This document shows, in pieces, positions 45,526 to 58,260 of a DNA stretch of 64,000 nt. Below the pieces are notes generated by a model. It worked only from the letters and a program-made list of their open reading frames with translations, was not told the origin of the DNA and ran no database searches. Within the stretch, counting starts at the first letter, position 1, and every line of letters starts with the position of its first letter. The position numbers and the translations under genes were made by a program. Location of the stretch: positions 17,053,835 to 17,117,834 of the forward strand of contig NC_003076.8 of assembly GCF_000001735.4 (NCBI RefSeq), read 5' to 3'. Source of the stretch: Arabidopsis thaliana (taxonomy: Eukaryota; Streptophyta; Magnoliopsida; Brassicales; Brassicaceae).

Positions 45526-45626
45526 CTATTCGAAACAGTGGCGAGTGTTGTGATTGAGAATATGGTAGTTATAAAGAAAGAAGTAAATTATGTGTATTGA
45601 ATGATTATTGTGTAGAAATGAATTTG

Positions 45627-45634
45627 TATTTATA
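45627..45634 (-). promoter_or_regulatory. TATA box of AOS
   Basis: Minus-strand TATAAATA about 100 bases upstream of the AOS ATG. Confidence 0.6.
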
Positions 45635-45761
45635 AAGGAAAATAATAAATGTGAATGAAAATAGTGAATTTAGTGGCCGTGGAAGGAAGATTCCTTTTTC
45701 AGACCACGCAGTTATTAAAGAGATCTATTGGAGACTCTGGCCACCGGCCGATTCATTTAGC

Positions 45762-45767
45762 CACGTG
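45762..45767 (-). promoter_or_regulatory. G-box in the AOS promoter
   Basis: The palindrome CACGTG lies 237 bases upstream of the AOS start and about 130 upstream of the TATA box. AOS is a jasmonate- and wound-induced gene, and G-boxes are bound by MYC2-type bHLH factors, so this is a plausible feedback element; binding here is inferred, not shown. Confidence 0.5.
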
Positions 45768-45875
45768 CTTTGACTCTTTTTTCCTTCATTTTATAAAGTT
45801 GGTACTTTTTTTATTTTTTCTGACATATTAAAAAATTGGTAATGTTTTTGTTGTGTAAAAGTTGGTACTATTTAT

Positions 45876-46680
45876 TCTCATATTTTATCGAGCTTGTTGC
45901 TCTGTTTTGTATTTTTGTTTCTTTGTTTAATATTCCTCTTCTTATAATATATCCTGAAAATGTACTATCAATAGTTTATACAAGCATTTGAGACTTTAAA
46001 AATATTTGAATAGTTTTTTTTTGGTTCACGTAGTGTTTTGAAGAATTTTTGATATCATTACGTAAAATATCCGTAAAATTATTAAATTGGAAAATTTTAA
46101 ACAAATGGTTAACCGTTTGGTTCGATAAACCAAACCAAACTGTTATCCGACCTTATTTCAAAATCTAACTGACTGGCTGACTCTTATAAACCGGACGGTT
46201 AACCAAACCCCAAATCTCAGTTTGGTTTGATCCAGAAAAACCGATTCAGTTAATAATCGGAGGCCTAGCTTATACAAAGTTACAAACACTTGAGGTTTGG
46301 TAGACTGCACTTTTAGCTCCATCCCTTGAGCATATGTTATTCCACGACTTGATCCATGATTATAAGTTGATTCTATACCAAAATCATTTGATAAATTAAT
46401 GGAAGTAAATAATATCGAGAACTTAATATAGATATTTTTTTATAAAAAAAAGTTGAGTGAATTAGAATGAATTTAAGAATTGATAGTTTTGACTTTTATG
46501 AGAAATAAAAAAATATATAATTATTGATGAGTTCCAAAAGGCAGAGATAATGTTTAGTCATTTTCCCAATTATGTATTATATTATCATATTTTATAGAGT
46601 TTGTTACTCTGTTTTGTATCTTTTTGTTTTGTTTTTTTCTTTTCCCCTTCTGACAATATATATCTTCAAATCGTAAAATT
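45876..46680. repeat. Diverged direct repeats and a palindromic region upstream of AOS
   Basis: About 90 bases at 45876-45965 (core CTCTGTTTTGTATTTTTGTT) recur diverged at 46582-46680 in the same orientation. Between them, 46105-46262 carries GGTTAACCG and its neighbours (TTTGGTTCGATAAACC, ACCAAACC, GGACGGTTAACC) in both orientations, a MITE-like palindromic zone. Probably an old nested insertion. Confidence 0.45.
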
Positions 46681-46699
46681 AATATTTTGTTATTTTTGT

Positions 46700-47793
46700 A
46701 TAAACACACACGTTGTTAAAATGGTATGTGTATTTTATCTGGAAATCTGTCTCGATAAAGATTTTTTTGAAGTTTTGTACCTAAAACACGTCCCAAGCGT
46801 TCGTTTTGTATCCTAGCGCATTTTATTGTTTATTGACGAACATATCTAGCTTCTAAATTATTCACATGATACTCACTATTTTTGGACAAACATGATAATA
46901 TTTGTCTCAAGCGTTTACCTGTTTTTTGCCTTGTTGGAAAGAAAATACTTAGGTCTCCTTCTCTTTGAATAAACCTCATAACATATTGGAATACACAGAA
47001 AATTCTCTTAAGTTTTTGATTGTCATAACTAAACACTTCCGAGTTAGGAGTGGCTATTGATGAAAACAACATTTTTAATTTGCATCGAGGGCGTTACATG
47101 GAAGTAATCACAATCACGAAGTCCTCAATGCTACTTTAATCGCATGTGTCTTGTGCTTAAAAGATAATATTTGAAGCCTCTGTGGAGTAGCTTTTTCATA
47201 AGAGACACCAAACTACATTAGCCTCGAGCCCTTCAACATTTTGGTCGTAGAGCTTAACATGTAGCTGATCTGTTTGTTCTAAGACATTATGCTACGATGA
47301 TCATACAACATGTGAACAAGGTAGTAATTAATTCTGGCCTTAGTAATCTTAAACTTCTTGTCCGACGCTTGCTAGAGGTTCTTTGTTGAGTGGTTTACAT
47401 AAATGTGATAAAATGCATTCTCACTGGTCAAACTAACCAAATATATATCACCATTGTACTTTTTTGGTAAAGCTTACCAGTTTTCTTAACTGTTTGATCA
47501 ACAGCAAATGAGTCATAGAAGAAATGAAGCTTAAAACATTATGTTGGGAACAGAGCCCCGACACACAAAAGTTGAATTTCTTTAAAGTAAAATCTAAAAT
47601 ATTGGGGTCTCTAAGTGTTTTTTTTTTTTATTTATAAAAAGTTCTACCAATAATTTTTTAAACATTACGTATTATCGTTGATATAATTTTTGAACAGAAC
47701 CTACAAATAGTGTTTTCTTTCGTAAGGGCTAGCCTGTCTAAAAACATATATATAAAGCTTAGCTAAAATCGATCTATTTCCGTAAACAACATG

Positions 47794-47833
<40 letters not shown>

Positions 47834-48378
47834 TTTTGGGCACATAGTATTGACATTGAGTTTGTATGGTTTTCGATATAACAAATGGGTCGTAACCAAT
47901 GGGTTTCGAAATTTTAAATGGAGTTTCATCAAAAAGATGATAGCCAAACAGAGAGATTACTCAGATTGACGACGAAAACGACCAAAGGAAATAACATATT
48001 TGATAGTTTATTATCGTAACTCTTACATACGAAAGAAAAAGACGTTTAATTTCACTTTTTCGATTATCTCGTGTGTTCTAAATAAGTAAATATTGGTTGT
48101 GTATTCATGCTCATCGATAATAATTATGTAATTCCTGATTCAACTTAGTAAAGTAAGATGTTAAAAGAAAAAGTAATGACATTGACTACGACTTGAAAGA
48201 AACTTGATATATTACGACGGTGACGAGAAATAACTTGTCACGCCTAAATGGGAACAAAGTGAAACCAAAAATTGTTTGTCGCTTTTAGACTTTTTTTGAA
48301 CATATGTAGTAAATCTGTAAATAACATATTTTATTTTATTTTTACAAAAATATATGTATTGTATTAGAAAAGAGTTCA
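46700..48378. other. Intergenic DNA between AOS promoter region and the dirigent gene
   Basis: AT-rich. Contains a compound microsatellite, (TA)n at about 47793-47820 followed by (TG)n at 47821-47832. No supported gene. Confidence 0.55.
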
Positions 48379-48951
48379 TCATTGTGGATCTACGTGAGAA
48401 GTATGTGGAAATCTAAGTAGAAGCTTAACACGGTAAGTGGTTACAGCTTCTTCCTCATGATCATCAATCTCATTAAACATGGCGATTCCGCGAGCAAAGG
48501 CGAAAGCTCCTGTCCCTCCCACTACCTCCATAACCTCTTTCAATTTATGTGTCATGTCTCGGCTCCTAATGCTAACACTCCCCGTGTACTCAGGCGTCTC
48601 CAACGTCAAGTATATCACGTTAAAATCCGAGTTAGCGAAGTCTTCATGCGGGATTATGAACCCCTCAGCTTTGCCTACGATCCTTGAATTATTCTCGGGT
48701 CCTTCCGTGAGCGTGCGTCGGAAAATCAATGCTCCTTTTCCTCCTCCTCTGCCGTGAGGTTGGACCATGTGCTGGCTGGACCGGCGAGAGGAGTAGGAGG
48801 AAGATGGGGTGTGGGTTTGTTGAACATAGAGGGAGAAGGAGAAGAATGATCCCGGCGGGTCGTAATCAGGAACAGGTGACAACAAAGCGAGTAGAAGGAC
48901 AATAATGAAAGCAGTGGCGACAGCGATGAGGAAGATGATTCTAGTTAACAT
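48379..48951 (-). CDS. Dirigent (disease-resistance-response-like) protein
   Basis: Intronless, 190 residues from the first ATG in frame (48951); the frame is open 19 codons further upstream but without an ATG. Residues 1-30 are strongly hydrophobic (MLTRIIFLIAVATAFIIVLL), a signal peptide or anchor, so the protein is likely secreted to the apoplast. The dirigent beta-barrel is recognised by ALIFRRTLTEGPENNSRIVG, GFIIPHEDF and the C-terminal VVGGTGAFAFARGIAMF. Dirigent proteins steer coupling of phenoxy radicals in lignan or lignin formation; the substrate here is unknown. From memory AT5G42655. Its start is about 280 bases from the end of the DUF616 gene, same strand. Confidence 0.85.
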   Translation of the reverse strand: MLTRIIFLIAVATAFIIVLLLALLSPVPDYDPPGSFFSFSLYVQQTHTPSSSYSSRRSSQHMVQPHGRGGGKGALIFRRTLTEGPENNSRIVGKAEGFIIPHEDFANSDFNVIYLTLETPEYTGSVSIRSRDMTHKLKEVMEVVGGTGAFAFARGIAMFNEIDDHEEEAVTTYRVKLLLRFPHTSHVDPQ

Positions 48952-49227
48952 GATCGGAGAAGAAGAAGAAGAGAGACAAAGAGGAGTTTCTAACTGTTCT
49001 TTCAACAAACCTCTTTGGTTTTAAAGTTAGATTAGTGATTTTGGTATAACTACTACTTCCACAACATAACTAAACCACTACCTTCTTTTGTCCTCAAGCT
49101 GTTATTTTTATTCTGATCAGGTTTAGTTCGGTTTCAGTTTAAAACATGTCAGTTCTGTTTTTATGTCTACACGCTAAATACAAAAAAGATTCTAAAATAA
49201 CCAATGAATTGGAAGCTTACAGTAAAT

Positions 49228-51951
49228 TCATAGGGTAACTAACGGTTTAGCCTTGCGTACATGGCCTATGCTATTGACGAGATCTTTACGTGTACAGACA
49301 GGGAACATGTTGATGTTCTTGAGAACTTTCAAACGCCAAAGAACGTATGGGAAACTCAATTGATCACGCGAAGTGAAGCGGACAACTTCATTGAACCAGA
49401 GGCACATGAATAGATTTGTCAATGGAGTGTGTTCCCTTACAATCACAGAGGCTTCAGATAAAGCTGTAAGAAAGTAAAACAGCCAAAAATTACTTCCATC
49501 ATCAAAGTTTAGGAGCTTTGGTACAACACTTATGGTATAAAGAAATTTACCTTTTTTCCCGTTGAATCTTTTATCTTCGGGTAATTTGTCATGTCGGTAT
49601 TGATTTATCTGCACTTCAACTTCTTCGGGTGTAGCTTTGTGTTTCTTGATGACAGCGTTTGCCTCGTCGTATACACTGCTTCGAGCTCCATGTTCTGAAA
49701 TTGCAAGCACCGAGTTTGTTCGCCAAAGAAGAGCATCTAGTACACCAAGTGGGTCTCTTCTAAACTGGGATTTTGAGTCTACCCAAATCGAGTACTTGGC
49801 ATCTGGGAAAAGGCGATGGGCCAACATCTGACAGCATGTAGATTCATTAGTATCATTATGAAGCATCTTATATCAGACATACATGTGCTTGAAAGCAAAA
49901 CGGAAACTCAAATATTGTGACTCCAACCATATTTAAACAAGATTAAAAGATGTAAGGAAAAAAAAAAGACAACAGTGAGCTAATTCAAATCGAGCACATA
50001 CCATTTTACACAGCACAAAATGAAAACCAAAGAAGGTTAAATTTGGTTGTAATGGAAACATTTTACACAGTACCATGAACGCATAATCAGAAACGTTTAA
50101 CACCCAGCGAATAAGATTGCTACGTGCAGTACAAATCATCACATGTGCCTCTGAAGTAGATGAGTAGTACCTTTGGGATCTTCCCATTAAGCCTTTGGTC
50201 TGTAAAAGGAAGATCCTTTACAATCACAATACGCCACTTTCCAATGTGATCATTCTCATCGATCTTATGACCCTCTGCTTCTTGTGTTGTAAGAGTAACT
50301 TCATCCCAAAACGCAACATAGCAAACCTGCATCCAAAAAACTCATTCAGGATTGGATGCAGCAGAGAGAGAATCACGATTTGTTCAAACTCCGTACTCGA
50401 TATGCAAGAGAAACAGTGGACAGGAGAAAATCAGAGTGACCAACCTTTTGACTTGATGTCTTAGACATTCCAATAGGTTCATAAAGGTTATCTCCACCAC
50501 CAAACGCACACGTCGAGACCACTACTTCACATGATGTCATAAACTTCTTATCCTTATCCGAAATCCTAAATCCCCCATTTTCATTGAAAAACCCACAATG
50601 CAAAGAAACTGTTTCCCTTACCTGATGCAATAAAGCCAATACTCAGTTCAAGATCCATATAAAAAATTCCTAAAATTATAGGAAACTCAAGTTCTTAAGC
50701 CTTGTAGAGTTACCAAATCATGACCTGAAAACTATTTTCTCTCTCAGCAAAAGTCTGGTTCCCCGTGAATAAATTAAACCGCGTCCCATTACCACGAACA
50801 CCTCTCATTTCTCCCACCGACACATCCGTATCAGTTAGATACACAACTCTCTTAACCGGAGAGCCTGAATCTTTACGCTCTAAGATATCAAGATGCTCAA
50901 GCTCCTCAGGTGGTAAAAGCTTCAAACAACCTACCACAATCCATACAATACTTTCAATATCAACATATCCTTCCACAACACACACAACTCATAAAACACA
51001 ACAATACTCAAATTTTATCACAGATGTCTCTTTTTTCCCACATTCAGACATAAAAACAGCTCAAAAATTCAGATCCTTTTTCCACAATCCATACACACTT
51101 GAACTATTAACTTAACCATTCCACAACATAAAACACATAAAATCAAACAATACCAAAGTTTTAACCAATCAATAACAAATTAAAGCAACTCTCTTTTCCC
51201 ACATTCATGGCCTATTCCGGCATAATCAGCTCAAAATTCCGATCCTCTTTCCACAATCCAAACACATTTGAACTATCAATAACCATTCCACGACACAAAA
51301 CAAATAAAACCACACAATACCCAAGTTTTAACCAATCAATAGCAAATTAAAGACACTCTCTTTTTCCACATTCATGGCCTATTCATACATAATCATCTCA
51401 ACATTCAGGTCCTTTTTCCACAATCCACACACACTTGAACTATCAACTTATCATTCCACATCAGAGAACGAATAAAACCAAACAATACCCAAGTTTTCAC
51501 AAACCAATAGCAAATTAAAGTAACACTCTTTTTCCACATAAGCCAATTCGTACATAATCATCTCAAAATTCAGATCCTTTTTGTACAACTTCACAAATTA
51601 ATCAAGCTTACGTTGTCTAACACCACCAATAACTTTGGTAGTAGGATCCAATCGATTCAAATTTCCTTCATTTTTCTTACTAGGACTCTCTTTCCCATTC
51701 AAATCTGGTTTCTTCAAGTCACTAGATTTGAATCCGATCCTCGTTGATTCAAATACAAGCAACCCAACAGCGAGAAGAAAAACTAAGACGACCCAGTATC
51801 TCACAAAAAGCCTTAGAACATGACGAGGAAGCTCGTAGCTGGTTCTGTGACTCACTTTCTTCCGCTTTCGTCGGGTACGAGCTCGGATCCGATTCAAATC
51901 GTTAGATTCGTCGTCAGATACTGAGATCGAGACACTGTTGTTGTTGAACAT
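49228..51951 (-). CDS. TOD1/MUCI70 (DUF616) family protein
   Basis: Six exons in transcription order: 51612-51951, 50725-50930, 50445-50621, 50171-50326, 49551-49827, 49228-49463 (TGA). Phases close to give 463 residues. The start is the first ATG in frame (51951); the open frame extends 41 codons upstream without an ATG. A basic patch (RIRARTRRKRKKVSHR) precedes one membrane segment (VVLVFLLAVGLLVFES, about residues 52-67), a type II Golgi-like arrangement. The lumenal part has the DUF616 signature blocks GGFRISDKDKKFM, CEVVVSTCAFGGGDNLYEP, KYSIWVDSKSQFRRDP and WFNEVVRFTSRDQLSFPYVL. Relatives include TOD1 and the mucilage protein MUCI70, regarded as glycosyltransferase-like; the exact activity here is unknown. 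AT5G42660 from memory. Intron 1 holds a tandem repeat. Confidence 0.88.
50990..51600. repeat. ~168-bp tandem array in intron 1 of the DUF616 gene
   Basis: About 3.6 diverged copies. The landmark ACCATTCCAC (or TCATTCCAC) recurs at about 51115, 51282 and 51451; TTCCACAATCC with a following ACACACTTGAACTAT, and ACCAATCAATA-type blocks, recur with the same ~168-base spacing. The array fills nearly all of the 681-base intron. Confidence 0.85.
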
Positions 51952-53539
51952 TGTTGTGGTTTCGAATTGTTTAGGATGATCTTTGGAATTGGTTTCTCGA
52001 AAACGAAAGAGTTGAGCTTGTCGTAGTAGAGAGAGATCTTCTTCCCTTAGAATCGAATCATCGGTGTTTATCAAATTGAACGAACCCGATTAAACCGGTT
52101 TATGTCTCAATAGGATGTTTTAGAGATTTTATTTTGTTTCATTATATATGATGTTATACAACTTTCTATGCAATTTATAAATGATTTGGTATCTTATGAC
52201 TTATGAGTTATGATTATTTCTATCATGCAATCTTGCATATCATTAGTTGAGTTTGCTAAATCAAGTATTAAAAGATATTTTTAACGAAATAAATAATTGT
52301 CTTAAATTGTTAGCTTTTAAGTAAAACATCATATAATTTAAAATAGAGGTACTAAAAGTTAACTGTTATAACTATTTTAAGTTTGTTAAACTTTATAAAC
52401 GTCTTAAATATTTATAATATTAAAACCTGAATGACATTCAAATAATATAAATAGTTTAACTTTATAAGAATTTATAAGAAGTTTAAACATTATAAATATT
52501 TAAAATATTTAAAGTATTCATAATATTTACATTCTATAAAAAGTTTATAATAATAATATTTAAACTCTATAACAATTAAAAATAAATTTTATGAAACTTT
52601 TTTGGTTCCTTTGTGAAAAATGCAACCGGTCAAAACAGAAAAGATACGACTGTAGTTGAACAAATATAACTGTCCAAAAAACCCGTAAATAACGAAAATA
52701 TACGACAAAAAAACACTACCGTAAAACAATGACCGTAAATAATTGAGCGAAAGTTGCGATAAAAAACGTAACCGTTGAGAAGTTCAAAAGATACTTGAGA
52801 TTGTTTTGTTATTAGATTCCAAAAAATTTTAGTTAGACTAAGAATTAGAGAAATTTCTTTCATATTAAAATGATGTATATTTAAAATAACTTCGAAAGTA
52901 AAGAATTTAGATCCATTTTACAAAAAAAAAAATTTGGATTCATCATAAATAATCGGTGTGAAGGAACAAAAATATGAGAACTATTTAGGAAGAAGGACAA
53001 ATATATAGAGTTCAAAACTCACGAACATTTAAATAAACTACTTTATTCATACGAAAAGTTGTGAAAAAAGCAGAAAATATATAATAAAGAGACGTTACTT
53101 TAAATGAATAGATGCAACTATAAAGAAACAACCGCAAACTAAAAAAATTATAATTGTAGTTGAACAAATATAACTCAATGATAAAAAGATAAACCGTAAA
53201 CTGAAAAGATATGACTGTATTTAAATTAATATAACTGTCAGAAAAAAATAATCGTATATAATTTAATGTAAAGATGCGATAAAAATATACAACTCTAAAT
53301 ACTTGAAAGAAATATTGTGATAAAAAAAGGCAGCTATTCAGAATTTGAGATGCAAAATGATACGAACTTAGTTGAACAAAATAACTGTTCAAAACATAAC
53401 AATAAATATTATAAAAAGATACAACCACAAAAATATAACTGAAAATATTTTAATAAAAACTACCAAAAAAAAAGCGAAAGACATTTATTCAGATTATTTT
53501 TATTATTAAATTATAACAATAAGTTTACTTATTCTCAAA
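51952..53539. other. AT-rich interval with a dispersed degenerate motif
   Basis: No gene supported. A motif resembling AAGATACGACTGTAGTTG followed by AACAAATATAACTGT recurs at about 52640, 53150, 53205 and 53353 with variable spacing, often followed by (C)CGTAAATA or ACCGTAAA. It looks like the wreck of a repetitive element. Confidence 0.5.
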
Positions 53540-53949
53540 CTCTTATCTATAATACTGATGCAACCTGGAAGGATGATCATCGTGCAGGTTTTGGATAGAT
53601 CCTCAAAAACCAACATGGATCAAGATTTTATGGTGGAACCGGCTATGCGGAGTATGTCAATTCTCCTCTACAAGCGGAAGCCTTGGCGCTTCTCTTTGCC
53701 ATAAAACAAGTTCGCCAACTCGGTTTCAACCATCTTACCTTTGCTACTAACTCTTCACAACTCGTCAAAACCATCAATTCGGAGACTCAATTCAAGGAGC
53801 TCCATGGAATTCACTTTGATATCTTTGATCTATCCTCTTCTTTTACCGTTTTTAGATGTGTTTTTATTCCTCGTTTGCAAAACAATTTAGTAGATTCCCA
53901 TGCCAAGAAGGTCTTATCATCTTCTGTAATGGGCCTAGCCCAATCTTAG
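53540..53949 (+). pseudogene. LINE-type RNase H (RVT_3) fragment
   Basis: Reads YNTDATWKDDHRAGFG, in-frame stop (TAG 53596-53598), then ILKNQHGSRFYGGTGY, SPLQAEALALLFAIKQVRQL, FATNSSQLVKTIN, and ends FIPRLQNNLVDSHAKKV. This is the plant 'reverse transcriptase-like' RNase H domain: first Asp in TDATW, the E of QAEALAL, an Asn where the second Asp is normal (ATNSSQ), and the last Asp in VDSHAK. Premature stop and lost catalytic residue make it a relic, probably a LINE 3' end. Confidence 0.8.
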
Positions 53950-53961
53950 AGCAGAAACGAA

Positions 53962-53987
53962 TTTTTTTTTTTTTTTTTTTTTTTTTT
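53962..53987. repeat. T26 homopolymer
   Basis: 26 consecutive T. Near-identical 11-base sequences GCAGAAACGAA (53951) and GCAGAAATGAA (53997) flank it, possibly a diverged target duplication linked to the preceding LINE relic. Confidence 0.85.
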
Positions 53988-54427
53988 GTCTAAATGCAGA
54001 AATGAAATCTATGTTGCAAAAACAAAAGTTTCCTTATCCCCAAATCGAGCTGAAATCTTCAAGAGTGTGTCTTCATTTATCTACTGTTCATCATTCTCGT
54101 TTAGGACAAGCAACGAATGTTAAAACGGGTAGCCTGATTAATTAGTTTTGTTTCACTAAACGAAAACTACGTCGTTTCAGCTTAGGGTTTATCAATTACC
54201 AGAATCTACCAAATTCACAACACGAGAGACTCTCTCGATGTCGAGACCCTAAATCCAATCTTCATCTCGACCACACGACGAACCTTTGGAAGAGTTCTTC
54301 GAGTTCTCCACAAACTAATTTGAGCTGATTTGATATATTTCTTCGAGTTCTCGATATGCTGATTTGAGGTCATTCTCGACAAGTTTCTGGGTTTAGACTA
54401 GTGTAATCGATGAGATATTGACATTAT

Positions 54428-56401
54428 ATGAAGCTGAGATTACAATTCTGTTTTGCTTTGAACCGAATACATGCTGCAGTTCACAGTTTTGACAAAAAAA
54501 TGAGTGAAATGAATCTACCATTTGAAGTTGGTCAAACTGTAGAATTGAAATCTTTTGAATTGGGTTTTCGTGGTGCTTGGTTTCGTTGCAAGGTACTCTA
54601 AATCTCCATTGCTGCTTAATCTTAATTTCTGCATTTGCAATCGAAATTGATGTTAAACCATCATTATTATCAGATTCTGAAGATATTTCAGAAAAGGAAA
54701 GCATTATTCTTTGATGTTGAGTATATTGATTATCCAGGAGAAGGTACTTTTAATTTTCACCATTGTTATATGCTTATTTGTAAATCTCTTAACGTTTTTG
54801 AGTGCCACAGGGATACATTCAACAAAAGTATTTCAACAACTCGAAGGCGGAAACGAGAAATGCTTGATGATTCGACCTGTATATCCGCCACAATGTCGTG
54901 AAAATGAAGTCGATGGCGGTCTAGAAGAAGCTCTTGTTGTTCATGGTTCTTGGAAGGTTGGTGATTTGGTTGATTGGTGGGAAGCCTATTGTTATTGGTC
55001 TGGGACTGTTCTGGAAGTGAAAGAAAATGAATCAGTACAGGTAACTGCTACTCTATCTTGTTGTTTTGTATTCTATGTTTCATTTTATACTCAGTTTTAC
55101 ATGATCTCTCGACGAGGCGTTTCATAGTGTCTTTGTTACTTCAATTGTTACATATGTGTTTATGCTCATTTTCTTGCATAAGTTACATTTAAGGTTTTAT
55201 TTTGTGGCATTAGATGGATGCTTTTGAACTTTGAAGTAAAAACTGAGTGTGTGTTTCTTAATGGTATATATCGCAGATTGAATTGTTGGCTCCACCATAT
55301 GGCGAAGGGAGTAGCTATGAGGCTCAGTCTAAGGATTTGCGACCATCATTGGAATGGTCACTTGAAGATGGTTGGACTGTACCTTTTTCTAAGGTTAGTA
55401 TTTGAGAACAGATGGATGAATGAAACAAATTATTTAAGCTTGCAAATAAAACTGATACGTGACAAGGGTTTTTGGTGTGTTTTTCCTTTTTAAGCATTAG
55501 ATTGTTTTTGAGAGTTTTCATTTTTACATTAGGTTTTGATATTTCCTTTTTACAACATGTATCGGGTGGCTTATATAAAGGTCTTCTTTGCTTGATGAGA
55601 AACCAACTTCCAACAATTAACCTAATTCTCTAAGAGAGACTTGTGTTAAGAGAAAGCTTTGTTTAAATCGTTCTTTCTTTCTTACGTTAACACCGATTAC
55701 TAGATAAAAGTCGAAGTGTTACAAAAAACGTATTTAGTCAGGGCAGATTCTCTTTTATTAAGACCCTAAAGTTGTCTTGTTGTTTCTTTGTGCACGGCTA
55801 AAATCTTGTTGATTAAATGTCAGTTATAAGTTACACCTTACATAAGTGTAAGCGATCCAAATTGGTATGTTAGTGATGCAAAGTATACCTTATATATACT
55901 CGGAACTTTACTGTTTTGGTTGCTTATCTTGTTTTACCATCCATCTTTCTTGTAGGATGGGGAAAAGAGGCAATGTGCTAAGCTAATGAAACAGTTAAAT
56001 GAAGGTTAGATTTTTTTATTGTACGTCAATGCTATTTCCCCCCAATGTTTGAGCTGTTAGCTCCTTTTGTTTGTCTTGATAGTTTGATTTATGTGGAAAA
56101 TGAATGTTTGCGTTGTGTTCTTATGTTAGATCAAGTGAGTGAAGCTGAATCTATGGAAGAAGAAAAGCAGAGAGGAGCCGAACCTAAAGAAGAAGAAAAG
56201 CAGAGACCGACAGAAAAGTTGAAAAGCGATGAAGCTCTTCAGTTGAACATCATGGATTCAGAGTCTATCGAAGCTGCTGTCTTGGACTTGGAAGAGATGA
56301 TTGTTCGTTTCGAGTGGCTGAAAGACATCTTAACTCCTGATTCTTCGGAAAAAAATTCCTGGATATACGAGGATTATCATCCATCCTCCTCAAGAATGTG
56401 A
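54428..56401 (+). CDS. Agenet (Tudor-like) domain protein
   Basis: Six exons: 54428-54592, 54674-54743, 54811-55040, 55277-55393, 55956-56004, 56130-56401 (TGA), giving 300 residues. 54428 is the first in-frame ATG after a stop (54419-54421); the alternative ATG at 54500 would give 276 residues and starts the recognisable domain (NLPFEVGQTVELKSFELGFR). The Agenet repeats follow: GAWFRCK then FFDVEYIDYPGE, and WKVGDLVDWWEAYCYWSGTV. A Glu/Lys-rich linker (MEEEKQRGAEPKEEEKQR) and a short C-terminal helix (DLEEMIVRFEWLKDIL) finish it. Agenet domains are Royal-family modules linked to chromatin or RNA binding; the partner is unknown. AT5G42670 from memory. Confidence 0.85.
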
Positions 56402-58260
56402 CAGGTATCGTTTCTTCTTCGAACTTGATAAAAACAGTGCTTTTAGGATAGCTATTAAGAGAAGATAGTGTCATGAGAAACTGAAGTTCCAAGATTGTTT
56501 ACCTTTAAGCGATCTAAAGTTGTTTTAACTTGTTCAGGTATTGAACATATCAAACTAAAATCTTCTCCTCTGGGTGCAATTTCGTACAGGTAAGATATAT
56601 GTTTCCTTTTATCATTTCTGATGGATTCGTCGTCCACACTATTTCTAAGATACATTTTTTGGCAGTCCTCAGGTGGAATATATTGACTAGAAAATGTAAA
56701 TGAGCAAAAGGCCTCAGGTGGAGAAGATTGAAAACTGAACATAACTCTGTTTTTGAAAATGTCTGTTCTTTTAGATATTTCTGTTTCTTTGTTCCTTTGT
56801 GCTTTGGTGGTTGATACTTTTACAGCACTTTCTCTGTATCTTAATGGCACATTTAACTTTGAGCCAACTTTTTACCTGTATTGAATAGACAAAACTATAT
56901 ACTATATAGCATGAACTTTGGAACTAACAAGAATGATCTAGATTTTCATCAAAGGCCAATGATAATGTAGAGAATTGGAGATCTCTCAGCCATGTTTGGA
57001 GATATCTTTGGGAACTAACAAGAATGATCTTTGCGTGACTCGGCCCAATAATCCAGATCAGTCAACAAGTTAAATGTCGCTATTCAACTTTTGTTATTAT
57101 CTCTCTAAGTTATAATTGCCTTAGACCTAGTAACAAAAAAACAAGGTAAAAGTGAGAGGGAGAGCGTGAAATCTTGCAAGTGAGATACCTCAAATATTTT
57201 TTTGCCGTGACATGGTTTCCTCCACACCGATGGTTTTTAATGCGTAATACACTTGTATCAATCACTGTTAATCGTTCTTTTGATTCGTGATAAGATCGTA
57301 AGCTGAAAATTTGGTACTTGATTTTGTGTTTCTAATTGGTGGTTTTATGGTTTCAGCACAATAGAGTGTTTTTCACACATAGATTCTCTAAGTATTTCTA
57401 AGAATTTTTATCCTTAAATGTCTATTCCATGTTGATCTAATGTACTTGTTGTTTTGGGGTTTTTCTTTTGTTTTTGGTTTTATGATCTTAGATTAGTGTT
57501 TGAAATTAACAAGTTCTTGATACAACTAATATATGGAGACTTCAAAAAGAAAACATATGCAATGAAGTGATTTGGATTAGTACAAGTGTCTCATTTGCAA
57601 CTAATAACAAATTGTGGTCGTCCTCATCGGTAGTGAGGCCCCAATAAAAAAGGTAAGTAAGTTTTGATAAGTTGGTGCCCATACTTGACGTTATTATCAA
57701 AAAAGAAAAATGGATAAAATTGAAAGAAAGATAGAAAGAATTCGTAAAGATGACTCTCCACACAATCATTAGTGATTACTTTATTGAAATTTTATAGAGA
57801 CATTTGCACATGCCTTTTGCCAAACCACCGTTCCTTTTCTTTTTTCATTTTGCCTTCGTTTTTCAACATCTCATAAGAACTAACAAAATAATATTTTATT
57901 TATTTCAAAGGTGCTTTTCGTGAATCAAACCTTTCTCTTTCGAGGGCCTTTGGCTTATCTTTCATATAGGGTTGTAAAAACTTAGTGAAAGTAGTTTAAT
58001 TAGATGAATAAGATTTTCTTTTAAGTAGAATAATGTTTTGGCATATATAAACAATAGTTTATGGTCATATAAAAACTGTAAATCATTCGCTAGTCAAAAT
58101 GATGTCATGTTTTAAGAATATTAGAAAATTTGTGAATAGACTTACTCGACTGTTAGACTCATTTTAGGAGGAAACTTTTTTTTTTTTTCTCTTTTGTTAA
58201 CTAATATGTTAGTGAAGTAAAGTTATACGCTTAAGATGTTCCTGTTTGATCGTGAGGAAA
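56402..58260. other. Intergenic DNA 3' of the Agenet gene
   Basis: The first ~500 bases may hold further 3' untranslated exons of the Agenet transcript. The remainder is AT-rich without a supported gene. Confidence 0.5.

Noticed and set aside
44116..45553. Plus-strand open frames opposite AOS
   Set aside because: Antisense shadows of the GC-richer AOS coding region; no independent evidence.
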